A stretch of 64,000 nucleotides of DNA from Phycisphaerales bacterium (GCA_022839625.1 JALHJL010000003.1:1-64000), one strand, 5' to 3'. Shown: positions 41,426-52,212, numbered from the stretch's first letter. A program made the numbers and translations. The notes: generated from the sequence alone by a model not told the origin.

Positions 41426-42651
41426 ACCACGCGCCCGACATGTCGAAGGACGTGCGCCCGATTGCGACCGGGCGCGCCGCCTTCTGCGCCGCCGTCGTCG
41501 GTGCGCTCGGGCTGGCGGCGGGCGTGCTGTTTGGCTTGCGCGACGGCTGGGACGTGTTCTTCCGTTCGTACCTGCTGAACTACACGTACGTGCTCAGCCT
41601 CGCCCTGGGCGCCCTGTTCTTCGTGATGCTCCAGCACCTGGTGCGGGCCGGCTGGAGCGTGTCGCTACGGCGGCTGGCGGAGCTGGTCGCCGGCACGCTG
41701 CCGCTGCTCGCGGTGTTGTTCCTGCCGCTGCTGGTGCCGCTCTTGGCCGGCATGCCGGGGGTGTGGGAATGGGCCAGCGCGGAGGCCGTCGCGCACGACG
41801 CGAGCGGGCTGCTGCGGCACAAGCAGCCCTACTTAAACGTGCCGTTCTTCATCGTCCGCTGCGTGGTCTGTTTCGCGGTGTGGGTCGGGCTGGCGCGGTA
41901 TTTCGTGCGGCGCTCGGTGGCACAGGACGCGACCGGCGACGTGCAACTGACCGTGCGGATGCAGTGGTGGAGCGCGCCGGGCATGCTGCTCTACGGCCTG
42001 ACCGTCACCTTCTTCGCCATCGACGCGCTGATGTCGCTCAACCCGCACTGGTACAGCACGATCTTCGGCGTGTACTTCTTCTCGGGCAGCCTGGTGGGGT
42101 TCTTCGCCCTGCTGGCGCTGCTGGTGTACTTCGTGCAGCGCGCCGGCCGGCTGACCCACGCGGTGACCGTCGAGCATTACCACGACGTCGGCAAGCTCGC
42201 CTTCGGCTTCGTCGTTTTCTGGGCCTATATCGCCTTCTCGCAGTACCTTCTGATCTGGTACGCGAACCTGCCGGAAGAAACGGTCTGGTATCAGCCGCGG
42301 CAGGGCGACGCATGGTGGACGGGCGTCAGTCTGCTGCTGCTCCTCGGCCACTTCGTGGCCCCCTTCGCCGCCCTGCTGTCGCGCTGGCCGAAAAGGCGGA
42401 AGGGGACGTTGGCGTGCGCCGGCGCGTGGCTGCTGTTCATGCACTGGCTGGACCTGTACTACCTCGTGATCCCCCGGGCGCACGGGCACGGGCACGAGCC
42501 GGCTGCGCCGCTGCATCTCACGGATGTGGCGCTGCTGGCGGGCCTCGCCGGCGTGTGTGTGGCGGCGATCCTCCGCGCCATGGCGCGGCAGGCGCTGCTC
42601 CCCGAGCGCGACCCGCGGTTAAACGAAGCCCTGTCTTTCGAGAACATCTGA
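41422..42651 (+). CDS. actF: Alternative complex III membrane subunit ActF
   Basis: A 409-residue membrane protein with about ten helices, homologous in layout to ActC/NrfD but more divergent. Marks of the family include LLNYTYVLSLALGALFFVMLQHLVRAGWSVSLRR, LNVPFFIVR, FFAIDALMSLNPHWYSTIFGVYFFSGS and WAYIAFSQYLLIWYANLPEETVWY. It stabilises the quinol-oxidising core. Start at 41422 overlaps the stop of the actD-actE gene. Confidence 0.93.
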   Translation: MNHAPDMSKDVRPIATGRAAFCAAVVGALGLAAGVLFGLRDGWDVFFRSYLLNYTYVLSLALGALFFVMLQHLVRAGWSVSLRRLAELVAGTLPLLAVLFLPLLVPLLAGMPGVWEWASAEAVAHDASGLLRHKQPYLNVPFFIVRCVVCFAVWVGLARYFVRRSVAQDATGDVQLTVRMQWWSAPGMLLYGLTVTFFAIDALMSLNPHWYSTIFGVYFFSGSLVGFFALLALLVYFVQRAGRLTHAVTVEHYHDVGKLAFGFVVFWAYIAFSQYLLIWYANLPEETVWYQPRQGDAWWTGVSLLLLLGHFVAPFAALLSRWPKRRKGTLACAGAWLLFMHWLDLYYLVIPRAHGHGHEPAAPLHLTDVALLAGLAGVCVAAILRAMARQALLPERDPRLNEALSFENI

Positions 42652-42661
42652 GGTGCGGACG

Positions 42662-43015
42662 ATGAGCAGCAGCGGCGATCCTCCGGCCTCGATGACCCTG
42701 GTGATCGGCATCATCGGGGGCATCCTGCTGCTCGCGCTCATTCTCCTGACGCAGGTGCTCTTCTACAACATTCAGCGGATGGAGGACGCGGCCAAGCTCT
42801 ACGCCGGCAAGCCGCAGGAGCTTGCGGACCTTCAGGCCGGACAGCTTGCCCAGATCAACACGTATCGGTACGTGGATCCGCAGCGGGGCGTAGTCGCCAT
42901 CCCGATCGACCGGGCCATCGAGTTGTATGCCCGCGAGCAGACATCGGCGCCCGCGCCCGCTACAATCCCATCGTCCGCACCGGCGGACGCCCCCGAAGGG
43001 GAATCAGTGCCGTGA
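42662..43015 (+). CDS. Small single-helix membrane protein of the act operon
   Basis: A 117-residue protein with one helix (about 12-32, LVIGIIGGILLLALILLTQ), then IQRMEDAAKLYAGKPQELADL and a conserved-looking INTYRYVDPQRGVVAIPIDRAIELYA. Similar small proteins occur after actF in other alternative complex III operons, so it is likely an assembly factor or extra subunit. I prefer the ATG at 42662 over GTG 42653. Its stop overlaps the sco start. Confidence 0.75.
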   Translation: MSSSGDPPASMTLVIGIIGGILLLALILLTQVLFYNIQRMEDAAKLYAGKPQELADLQAGQLAQINTYRYVDPQRGVVAIPIDRAIELYAREQTSAPAPATIPSSAPADAPEGESVP

Positions 43016-43860
43016 GGTTGCCGTCCAGAACAGCCCCGCTTGCTCTGCCGCTCGCCCTCGCCGCGCTCTGCGGGGCCGTGGGATACGCTCAGCCGCTGGA
43101 GCCGGCCGGCGACCGCGCCGAGCCGCTGCCGCCGGAGCTGGAGGGCGTCGGTATTGACGAACGCCTCGACGCGCAGGTTCCGCTGGACCTGGAGTTCGTG
43201 GACCACACCGGCAAGGCCGTTCGGCTGCGGGATTACTTCGACGGCCAGCGCCCGGTCATCCTGACGCTGAACTACTACAAGTGCCCGATGCTGTGTGGGC
43301 TGATGCTCAACGGCCTGCTCGATGCCCTGCGGGCGCTCGACTGGACCGCCGGCGAGCAGTTCCAGGTGCTGACGGTCAGCTTCGATCCGCTGGAAACGCA
43401 CCAGCTCGCCGCCATCAAACGGCAGAATTACCTGACCGGCTATGAACGTCCGGCCGCCGCGCGCGGCTGGCACTTCCTGACCGGCCGCAAGCCCAGCATC
43501 GACCGGCTGCTCGACGCGACCGGGTATCGCATCCGCTGGAGCGAGCCGCGGCAGGAGTGGATGCACCTGGCCGCAGTGATCCTCTGCACGCCCGACGGGC
43601 GCGTCTCGCGCTACCTGTACGGCGTGCTGTTTGAGCCCCGGACGTTTCGGCTGTCGTTGGTGGAGGCTTCGGAGGGCAAGATCGGCTCGACGATGGACCG
43701 CATCCTGCTGTTCTGCTTCCACTACGAGGGCGGCGAGTACGCGCTCGCGGCGATGAACGTTGCGCGGGCCGGCGGGCTGCTGACCCTGCTCGCCGTGGGC
43801 GCATTGCTCGGGGCTCTCTGGCGGCGCGAACGCCGGCGCGCGAAGGTGCGGATTGAATAG
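43012..43860 (+). CDS. Sco1/SenC family copper chaperone
   Basis: The 282-residue protein has a signal peptide, a thioredoxin-like fold with the copper motif YYKCPMLCGLM (CxxxC) and the partner His in EWMHLAAVILCTPDGRVSRYLYG. A C-terminal helix (about 248-270) anchors it on the membrane. Sco proteins load copper into the CuA site of cytochrome oxidase subunit II, encoded next. Overlaps both neighbours: GTGA at its start and 8 bp with ctaC at its end. Confidence 0.92.
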   Translation: MRLPSRTAPLALPLALAALCGAVGYAQPLEPAGDRAEPLPPELEGVGIDERLDAQVPLDLEFVDHTGKAVRLRDYFDGQRPVILTLNYYKCPMLCGLMLNGLLDALRALDWTAGEQFQVLTVSFDPLETHQLAAIKRQNYLTGYERPAAARGWHFLTGRKPSIDRLLDATGYRIRWSEPRQEWMHLAAVILCTPDGRVSRYLYGVLFEPRTFRLSLVEASEGKIGSTMDRILLFCFHYEGGEYALAAMNVARAGGLLTLLAVGALLGALWRRERRRAKVRIE

Positions 43861-44961
43861 AGAGTACAGAATACAGAGTACAGGTGCAGGGCGCGGCGCA
43901 GGGCGCGCTATATTCTGCATTCTATACTCTGTATTCGGTGCGACCCAATTGCTGGCTCAGGTCCCAACCCCGCTGCCGCCGGTGGCGCCCGAGGGCGGCA
44001 CCTTCTGGATGCCGCCGGCCGCTTCGACCATCGCGCCGCACACCGATGCGGTCTTCTATTTCATCTACACGGTCAGCCTGTTCTTCTTCACGCTGATCGT
44101 GCTGCTGATGGCGTACTTCGTGTTCCGCTATCGGCGGCGCGTCGAAGGGGAGCGCGGCCCGGGGCGGACGACGCACCACACCGCGCTCGAGCTCACCTGG
44201 ACCGCCGTGCCGCTGGTGCTGGTGGTCCTCATGTTCTACAGCGGCTTCCGCGGCTTCATGAACCTGATGAATCCGCCGGCGGGCGCCCTGGACATCCGCG
44301 TGCTCGGTCAGAAGTGGCTTTGGTCGTTCACCTATCCGAACGGGCACGTGGACACCGAGCTGCATGTTCCGGTGGACACGCCCGTGCGGCTGACGCTCGA
44401 ATCGAACGACGTGATCCACAGCTTCTTCATCCCGGCGTTCCGGATCAAGCGCGACGCGGTGCCGGGCCGCTACAACCGCATCTGGTTCCAGGCCACGCGT
44501 CCCGGCGAATACCTGGCCCTGTGCGCCGAGTACTGCGGCACCCAGCACTCCGACATGCTGGCCCGCGTCGTCGTGCACGAGCCCGGGCTGTACGAGAAGT
44601 GGCTGGCCGAGGCGGCGGACCCCTTCCGCACGCGCTCGCTGGCCGAAGTCGGGCAGCTCCTGGTGGCCAAGCGTTGCGGCGGCTGTCATTCGGTGGACGG
44701 TTCGGCCAACATCGGCCCGACGTTCAAGGGGATTTACGAACACTCCGTGACGCTGGCCGACGGCAGCACCGTCGTGGCCGACGACAACTACATCCGCGAG
44801 TCGATCCTCGAGCCGCGGGCCAAGATCGTCCGCGGCTACGAGCCGGTCATGCCGACTTTCAAGGGACAGCTCAAGGACCGCGAGATTACGGCTATCATCG
44901 AGTACATCAAGGCCCTGAGCGACGAAGCCACGAAGCCACGAAGCGACGAAGGGACGGAGCA

Positions 44962-44965
<4 letters not shown>
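43853..44965 (+). CDS. ctaC: Cytochrome c oxidase subunit II with fused cytochrome c (caa3 type)
   Basis: This 370-residue protein has two helices (about 60-115), a cupredoxin domain with CuA ligands H189, C224, C228, H232 and M235 (CAEYCGTQHSDM), and a C-terminal cytochrome c with CGGCH at 275-279. It takes electrons from complex III cytochromes and passes them to subunit I. The start is a TTG at 43853 inside the sco gene. The first 38 codons, including the hydrophobic signal IFCILYSVFG, are written in inverted heptamer repeats rather than ordinary sequence. The last residues (SDEATKPRSDEGTEQ) are written in octamers. Confidence 0.92.
43861..43938. repeat. Inverted heptamer arrays forming the 5' end of ctaC
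   Basis: Left arm 43861-43883 (units AGAGTAC/AGAATAC) and right arm 43911-43938 (units TATTCTG, TACTCTG, TATTCGG) are inverted, with GAATACAGAGTA pairing exactly. They flank a GC-rich spacer that itself repeats GCAGGGCGCG. Confidence 0.88.

Positions 44966-44966
<1 letters not shown>
44919..44966. repeat. Octamer array across the ctaC-ctaD joint
   Basis: Six 8-bp units of the type G(C/G)(C/G)ACGAA run through the last 15 codons of ctaC, its stop, and the ctaD ribosome binding site (GGAG) and ATG. The same unit type occurs in mnmA at 52015-52054 on the other strand. Confidence 0.85.
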
Positions 44967-46667
<1,701 letters not shown>

Positions 46668-46668
<1 letters not shown>

Positions 46669-47507
46669 TGTCCACCAGCCGCCCAGCCGATTCCTCCGCC
46701 GGCGCCCCCGCGCCGCACTTGCAGCACCACTTCACCAGCCCGGCGCAGCAGTTCGAATCGGTCGTGCTGGGAATGTGGCTCTTTCTGGCGACGGAAATTC
46801 TGCTCTTCGGCGGGCTGTTCTGCGCGTACGCCGTCTACCGCGCCAACCACCCGGAGATCTTCGAGTACGCGCACGTGTACCTGAGCAAGTCGCTGGGGGC
46901 CGTGAACACCGCCATCCTGCTGGTCAGCAGCTTTACGATGGCATCGGCGGTGTGGGCCGCGCAGCAGAGTCGCGCGCGGCTGCTGCGGATCATGCTCGCC
47001 CTCACAATCGCCTGCGGGCTGGGCTTCCTCGGGATCAAGTACGTCGAATACAAGCACAAGTGGCACGAGGGCCTGCTGTGGGGCAAGTTGTACCGCCCGC
47101 AGCATGAAGCGGCGCCCTTCTCTGCGCACCACGCCTTCGAGCACGGCCAGACGCCGCCGGCCGCCCCCACCTCGGCCCCGGGCGACACGGACGTGAGCTG
47201 GGTCTTCACACCGGGCGATACAGGCCCGCGCGGGCTGCTCGCGCCCGGCGACACGACGCCGCTCGTCAGTCCCGAGCCGAAGGTCCACAACGTGCAGCTC
47301 TTCTTCGGCGTGTACTTCGCGCTCACCGGCCTGCACGCCGTGCACGTGCTGGCCGGCCTCGTGCTCCTCGGGTGGACGCTGTGGCGCGCGGCGCTGGGGC
47401 ACTTCAGCGCGGCGTACTTCACGCCGGTCGCCATGGTCGGGCTGTACTGGCACGTGGTGGACCTGATCTGGATCTACCTGTTCCCGCTGCTGTACCTGAT
47501 CCACTAG
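46668..47507 (+). CDS. ctaE: Cytochrome c oxidase subunit III
   Basis: A 279-residue subunit with seven-helix character: FESVVLGMWLFLATEILLFGGLFCAYAVYR, NTAILLVSSFTMASAVWAA, LGFLGIKYVEYKHKWHEGL, FFGVYFALTGLHAVHVLAGLVLL and VGLYWHVVDLIWIYLFPLLYL. Between the fourth and fifth conserved helices is a polar insert (about 134-206) with three PGDT repeats, absent from standard subunit III. It stabilises the oxidase core. ATG at 46668 shares a base with the ctaD stop. Confidence 0.94.
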
Positions 47508-47518
47508 GAGTGGCGCAG

Positions 47519-47911
47519 ATGTCCCCGTCCGAACCGACGCGTCCGACCGCCGCCCATCCGGTGGGTCATCACGTGCCGCTCCGCGTGCTCGCCGCCACGC
47601 TGGCCGCCCTGCTGGTACTGACGTTCATCACGGTCGCGGTGACCTGGTTCTCGTGGTCGGACTTCGGGCGCGCGGGCAACATCTGGATCGCGCTGGTGAT
47701 CGCGACCCTCAAGGCCGCGCTCGTCGCGCTGTACTTCATGCACCTGCGGTACGACCGGCCGTTCAACGCCGTCGTGCTCATCAGCGCGTTGCTGTTCGTC
47801 ATGCTGTTCTGTGCCCTGACGCTGATGGACGCGCGGGCCTATCAGCCCGACATTCAGGCCTACCGCGACGTGGACCCGGCCCATTACGCGCCCGATCTCC
47901 AGCGGCCGTGA
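47519..47911 (+). CDS. ctaF: Cytochrome c oxidase subunit IV family protein
   Basis: A 130-residue membrane protein with three helices, with NIWIALVIATLKAALVALYFMHLRYDRPFNAVV, the hallmark of the short bacterial subunit IV (COX4_pro/CtaF type). It is the last gene of the oxidase set, 11 bp after ctaE and following CTAGGAG. The longer frame from 47372 lies inside ctaE and is rejected. Confidence 0.9.
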   Translation: MSPSEPTRPTAAHPVGHHVPLRVLAATLAALLVLTFITVAVTWFSWSDFGRAGNIWIALVIATLKAALVALYFMHLRYDRPFNAVVLISALLFVMLFCALTLMDARAYQPDIQAYRDVDPAHYAPDLQRP

Positions 47912-47935
47912 CACCCCAGCGACGGGACCATCCGT

Positions 47936-49348
47936 ATGCGCATCGCCGTCGCCCAAATGCCCGGCACGCGGCTCGACGACTGGCGGGCGTCGCTGTCGCT
48001 CATCGACGACCTGGTCCGCCGCGCGGCGAGTCTCCGGGCCGACCTCGCGGTCTTCCCGGAATGTGCGTGGCCGGCCTACTGCCTCGGAAGCCGCGAGGCC
48101 TACGGGGCGGCGCGCGACGCCGGGCTTCCCGGCCCCGAGTGGTTTCTCACGCACGTGCGGGAGCTGGCCCGCACGCGACGGATCGCACTTTGCGTGGGCT
48201 ACGTGGCGGAGGACGGCGACCGGCTCTTGAACTCCGCGGCACTCATCGGCCGCGACGGCCGGCCCCTGGGCAGACATGACAAGTGCTTCCTGTGGGACTT
48301 CGATCACGACTACTTCGCGCCCGGCGACCATCTGGAGCCGGTGGACACCGAATTCGGCCGGGTCGGCCTGATGGTCTGCGCCGACGCGCGGCTGCCGGAG
48401 ATCCCGGCGACACTGGCGGCGCGCGGTGCCGAGCTGCTGTTGCAGCCAACCGCCTGGGTGAACGCGGGCGCCGCCGACGCGCCCTGGAACCCGCAGCCCG
48501 AGTTCCTGATTCCGGCACGGGCGGCGGAGCTGGGTGTCCCGGTTGCTTCGGCCAGCAAGTGGGGCCGCGAGGGCGACACGACGTTTGTGGGCTCCAGCCT
48601 GATCTGTGACGCCGACGGCCGCGTGCTCGCCCAATGCGGGCCGGCTGAGACGGCGGTCGTCGCCGCGGAAGTGGAGCCTCGCTCGCCCCACTGCGCACCC
48701 GTGACCGACGTCGAGCGCGGCGTTCTGCTTGCGTCGCGGCCGCCGATGCTACCCCGCGCTGACGTAGGACCGCTGGCGCTGTCGCTCGCGCCGCCCGCGG
48801 CCGGCAGTGAAGACGCACCCGACACGCCGGTCGTTTGCGCTCGCGCCCCGGCCGACCGCGCCCAGGCCAGCGCAATTCACACTGGTCCTTGGCAACCGGT
48901 GGCGCGCGAGGGCGTGTCCGAAATTGCCGGTGTGCGCATCGGCGTACTCGCGGCGAACGAAACGCGGAGCTTCGCGCCGGCGAGATGTCTGGCGCTTCAG
49001 GGCGTCCACGCCATCGTCGTCTATGCAGGCGAAACCATGTTGAGCCAACGGGCCACGATGAAGACCCCTCCCCCTGCTCACTCCCTGGGAGGGGGCCGGG
49101 TGTCGTTAAGCGTTCTCAGGGCGCGGGCGTGCGAGAACCGGGTCTTCGTCGTCGCGGCGGACACGCGGGGCTGGCGCGTGATCGATCCGCGGGGCCTCGT
49201 GACGAAAGAAGGGCCGTGGCCCGCAGACCCGCGGCAGGCCGTTACGCTGACGCTGGACGTCGCACAGGCGGCGAACAAGGCCGTGACCACCGACACCGAC
49301 GTGATTGGTGACCGCCGGCCGGAGCAGTATGCGTTCACAGGCACGTGA
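47936..49348 (+). CDS. Carbon-nitrogen hydrolase (nitrilase family) with a degenerate second half
   Basis: The 470-residue protein has an N-terminal nitrilase domain (1-265) with the catalytic triad E43 (VFPECAW), K (GRHDKCFLW) and C (GLMVCADARLPEI). A second half (300-460) repeats nitrilase-like strands (GVRIGVLAANETRSFAPARCLALQG, ENRVFVVAADTRGWRVIDP) but lacks the triad. It would hydrolyse an amide or nitrile, substrate unknown. A palindrome lies in frame in the second half (49065-49094). It follows the oxidase operon by 24 bp and overlaps the convergent GT9 gene by 14 bp. Confidence 0.82.
   Translation: MRIAVAQMPGTRLDDWRASLSLIDDLVRRAASLRADLAVFPECAWPAYCLGSREAYGAARDAGLPGPEWFLTHVRELARTRRIALCVGYVAEDGDRLLNSAALIGRDGRPLGRHDKCFLWDFDHDYFAPGDHLEPVDTEFGRVGLMVCADARLPEIPATLAARGAELLLQPTAWVNAGAADAPWNPQPEFLIPARAAELGVPVASASKWGREGDTTFVGSSLICDADGRVLAQCGPAETAVVAAEVEPRSPHCAPVTDVERGVLLASRPPMLPRADVGPLALSLAPPAAGSEDAPDTPVVCARAPADRAQASAIHTGPWQPVAREGVSEIAGVRIGVLAANETRSFAPARCLALQGVHAIVVYAGETMLSQRATMKTPPPAHSLGGGRVSLSVLRARACENRVFVVAADTRGWRVIDPRGLVTKEGPWPADPRQAVTLTLDVAQAANKAVTTDTDVIGDRRPEQYAFTGT
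49065..49094. repeat. Palindrome in frame in the nitrilase gene
   Basis: CCCCTCCC (49065-49072) and GGGAGGGG (49087-49094) form a perfect 8-bp stem. It encodes TPPPAHSLGGG in the degenerate half, at a place where no conserved block falls. Confidence 0.7.
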
Positions 49349-50333
49349 GCGCGAGCGCTGCCACTTGCCCGGGTTGAATGCCCCACGTGTCCGGGCGACT
49401 CCGCGGATCGCCGGCCATGACGTGCGCACCAACTCCGAGCGGTCGCCAGACGCTCACCGGGGTGGGGCCGAACAGCGCGACGGTCGGCGTGCCGAGCAGG
49501 GCGGCCAGGTGCGTCGGGCCGGCGTCGTTGCCGATGAGCACGTCTGCCGCCGAGAGGATCGCTACCAGCTCGTTCGGGGTGGGGCCGCGCAGCAATGGGA
49601 ACTCCCCGGCAAGCTCGACGAGCTCGGCGGCAGACCAGGTCTCCAACTCGACCGGACCGACAAGGAAGCAAACGGTGGCGCGCCGTTCCTGGCACAGCCG
49701 CCGGGCCACCTCCAGGAAGCCCGACCGCGGCCAGCACTTGGCACGGCCGCCGCTGCCAGGGTGAATCACAACCGTCGGCCCGGCGGTATCGGCCGGCGCC
49801 TCGGTGGCCGAATCCGGGGCCGCGCGCGATTGCCGCAACAGCGCTGCCCCAGCGCGGCGTAGCGCATCGGGTACGCCGAGCACGCGATGCGCCGGCTGCT
49901 GGTGAATGCACTTGGGCACCAGCAGGTTCTGTTGCTCGAGCTGCGTCTGCCATTGCTGGGTGATGTGGCGGCTGGCGCCGGCGCGTGGCCGCGGGTCGAG
50001 GCTGTACAGGGCCGCCGGTGCCAATTCGAGCAACCGCTTGTGGACAATGGTGTGCGCACCGGCCAGCGCGTTCAGCACGCGCGCGCCGCGAAGAAGCTGG
50101 GCCAAGCGCGCGGGCGGCGGGTCGTCGTGGTCGCCGAAGAGCCAGTGCAGCCCCAGCCCCTCCGAAGACCGCCGCCGGATGCTTGGCCGACAGGCCGACA
50201 GGTCGCCCGGATCGGTGCGCGAGACGACGTGCAGCCCGCCGCCTTCGCCGACGTCCGGCAGCCGCAACGCGAGCTGAATCGTCAGCGTCAGATCGCCCAG
50301 CGCGCCGCCGTGCAGAATTACCCAGTCGGACAT
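49335..50333 (-). CDS. Glycosyltransferase family 9 (heptosyltransferase-like)
   Basis: A 332-residue protein with the GT9 opening VILHGGALGDLTLTIQLALRLP, the central PTVVIHPGSGGRAKCWP, and the C-terminal block LIGNDAGPTHLAALLGTPTVALFGPT that binds the sugar nucleotide. Heptosyltransferases of this family build the inner core of lipopolysaccharide, in keeping with LptE in the window. Acceptor and sugar are not known. The minus-strand gene is 12 bp upstream of the end of the DinB gene. Confidence 0.88.
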   Translation of the reverse strand: MSDWVILHGGALGDLTLTIQLALRLPDVGEGGGLHVVSRTDPGDLSACRPSIRRRSSEGLGLHWLFGDHDDPPPARLAQLLRGARVLNALAGAHTIVHKRLLELAPAALYSLDPRPRAGASRHITQQWQTQLEQQNLLVPKCIHQQPAHRVLGVPDALRRAGAALLRQSRAAPDSATEAPADTAGPTVVIHPGSGGRAKCWPRSGFLEVARRLCQERRATVCFLVGPVELETWSAAELVELAGEFPLLRGPTPNELVAILSAADVLIGNDAGPTHLAALLGTPTVALFGPTPVSVWRPLGVGAHVMAGDPRSRPDTWGIQPGQVAALALTCL

Positions 50334-50345
50334 GTGTGTCGCCGG

Positions 50346-50849
50346 CTAGCGGGACGCGGTGCGCCGCTCGAGTGCCTTGATGACCTGAATCTGCCCGGCA
50401 TGATAGATGTCGTGCAGGCCGATGCCGTGGATCAGGGCCCGGTTGCCGGTCTGGCGGTCGCGGGGCGCGGCGTCGAGACCTCCGGCCGGGAGCGCGGCGA
50501 CCGCATCGAGCAGTGCGCGATGCTCGGCGTTGAGCAGGGCGACGCACTCCTTCCAGCGGCGCTCGTCGAGCGGCCGGGGCAGCTCGAACCAATTGCTGCC
50601 CTTGAGCGGAAACGAGCCGCGCGGGTCGCCGCGCAGCCGGCGCCGAACCGCGTACTTCCAGTAGGCACAATGCACGACGATGTCAGCAATGCTGTGAGGC
50701 ATCTCCGGCGGCCGCCAGCCGGCCTGTTTCGCGGACATGCCGCGGATCGAGCCGCGCAGGTTCGTCCCATGCCAGGACTTCCTCTGAAACGCTTCATCGA
50801 GCAACTGGACAAGACGGGGCGTCTCGACACTAACCTCCGCTGGCTTCAT
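50346..50849 (-). CDS. DinB-family four-helix protein
   Basis: The 167-residue protein has the DinB metal pattern: a His in SIADIVVHCAYW and the HxxxH pair in GLHDIYHAGQIQVIKALE. Family members bind divalent metal and many act as thiol-dependent transferases; the function here is unknown. Start at 50849 gives the usual length. Next to the GT9 gene but not obviously related. Confidence 0.85.
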   Translation of the reverse strand: MKPAEVSVETPRLVQLLDEAFQRKSWHGTNLRGSIRGMSAKQAGWRPPEMPHSIADIVVHCAYWKYAVRRRLRGDPRGSFPLKGSNWFELPRPLDERRWKECVALLNAEHRALLDAVAALPAGGLDAAPRDRQTGNRALIHGIGLHDIYHAGQIQVIKALERRTASR

Positions 50850-50928
50850 ACCTTGCCCTCGCCTCGTACTCCTCGCGCTCCGAATCCGCGCGAGTCGCGA
50901 GGACTGCGAATGGCCCTCGCCGGTTCAC

Positions 50929-50963
50929 AATCCGAAATCCAAAATCGAAAATCCAAAATCGGT
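50929..50963. repeat. Short heptamer array between mnmA and the DinB gene
   Basis: Five phased 7-bp units of the type AATCC(A/G)A. Read on the other strand they match the (N)GATTT(N) family at 19964-20103. Separated from mnmA by 22 bp. Confidence 0.8.
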
Positions 50964-50985
50964 TCCGGGCAGCGCCCGCGCTGCG

Positions 50986-52212
50986 CTACAGCGCTTTCTC
51001 GATCCATCCGCCGCCAAGGACAATCTCGTCCTCATAGAATACCGCGGCCTGGCCCGGCGTCACTGCGGTCTGGGGCGCGTCGAACCGCACTTCGACGTTG
51101 CCCGCCGGCAAGAGGCGAAGCCTGCCGCCGGCCGGCGTGTGCAGATGGCGAATCTTGATTTCCGCCGGGCGCCAGTCGTCCGAGGCGGGCGGATCGGTCA
51201 GCCAGTTCACGTTCGCGGCAAGCAGCCCAGGGGCGAGCAGTTCTTCGCGGGGGCCGAGCGTGACGATGTTGTCGAGCACGTCCAGCATCGTGACGTAGGC
51301 CGGCTGGCCGGTCGCGATGCCCAGCCCGCGCCGCTGGCCAATCGTGAAATTGGCAATGCCGTCGTGCCGGCCGAGGACGCGGCCCTGCGCGTCGCGGACC
51401 TCGCCGGGGCGCTGCGTGTCCGGCCGCCGGGCACGGACCACGTCCTGGTACGCGCCGTTGGGGACAAAGCAGATCTCCTGGCTGTCCGGCTTGTCGTGCA
51501 CCCGCAGCCCAAGGTCGGCCGCGAGCCGGCGGACTTCGGCCTTGTCCCCCATCTCGCCCAGGGGGAACAAGCAGCGCCCGAGGTCGGCACGCTGAATTCC
51601 GAACAGCACGTACGACTGGTCCTTGGCACGGTTGACGGCGCGGGCGAGGTGTGCCCGGCCGTGCCGGCGGACAACGCGGGCATAATGCCCCGTCGCGACG
51701 AACTCGGCGTCCAGCGCGTCGGCGTAGCGCAGCAGCTTGCCGAACTTGAGGTCGATGTTGCAGCGCACGCACGGATTGGGCGTCCGCGCCCGCGCGTACT
51801 CATCGGCGAAGTAGGCGATGATCCGCTCGAACTCCGGCTCGAAATTCAGGACGTAGAACGGAATCCCCAGCCGGCTCGCGACGGCCCGCGCGTCCAGCGC
51901 ATCCGCGACCGAACAGCACCCGTGCTTCAACTTGCGCCGTGCGCCGGGCGCGGCATGCTCCGAATCAGATTCGCCGGAGGACTTCGGAGCGCCGCGCAGC
52001 GCGCCCGCGCTGCGTCCCTCGTCGCCTCGTGGCTTCGCGGCTCCGTGGCTGCGACGGCCGACCCGGGGCTCAGCCGCTACCCCTTCGCCGCTCGCGCCGA
52101 CCCGCATGAATACGCCGACGCACTCGTAGCCCTGCTCCTTCAGCAGGCACGCGGCAACCGACGAATCCACGCCGCCGGACATTGCGACGATGACCTTGCC
52201 ACAGCGCGACAT
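50986..52212 (-). CDS. mnmA: tRNA-specific 2-thiouridylase MnmA
   Basis: A 408-residue enzyme with the PP-loop SGGVDSS (12-18), catalytic Cys in NPCVRCN and QEICFVPNG, and KFGKLLRYADALDAEFVATGHYARV. It thiolates U34 of Lys, Glu and Gln tRNAs with sulfur from a relay. Length is about 40 residues over the norm because of an insert (about residues 40-95) between VFMR and KHGCCSVADALDARAVA. Part of this insert is an octamer array. ATG at 52212 gives the usual N-terminus. Confidence 0.93.
   Translation of the reverse strand: MSRCGKVIVAMSGGVDSSVAACLLKEQGYECVGVFMRVGASGEGVAAEPRVGRRSHGAAKPRGDEGRSAGALRGAPKSSGESDSEHAAPGARRKLKHGCCSVADALDARAVASRLGIPFYVLNFEPEFERIIAYFADEYARARTPNPCVRCNIDLKFGKLLRYADALDAEFVATGHYARVVRRHGRAHLARAVNRAKDQSYVLFGIQRADLGRCLFPLGEMGDKAEVRRLAADLGLRVHDKPDSQEICFVPNGAYQDVVRARRPDTQRPGEVRDAQGRVLGRHDGIANFTIGQRRGLGIATGQPAYVTMLDVLDNIVTLGPREELLAPGLLAANVNWLTDPPASDDWRPAEIKIRHLHTPAGGRLRLLPAGNVEVRFDAPQTAVTPGQAAVFYEDEIVLGGGWIEKAL
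52015..52054. repeat. Octamer array in frame in mnmA
   Basis: Five 8-bp units of the type (C/G)CCTCGTG or CTTCGCGG. In reverse complement they match the GCCACGAA units of the ctaC-ctaD joint (44919-44966). They encode SHGAAKPRGDEGR within the mnmA insert. Confidence 0.85.
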
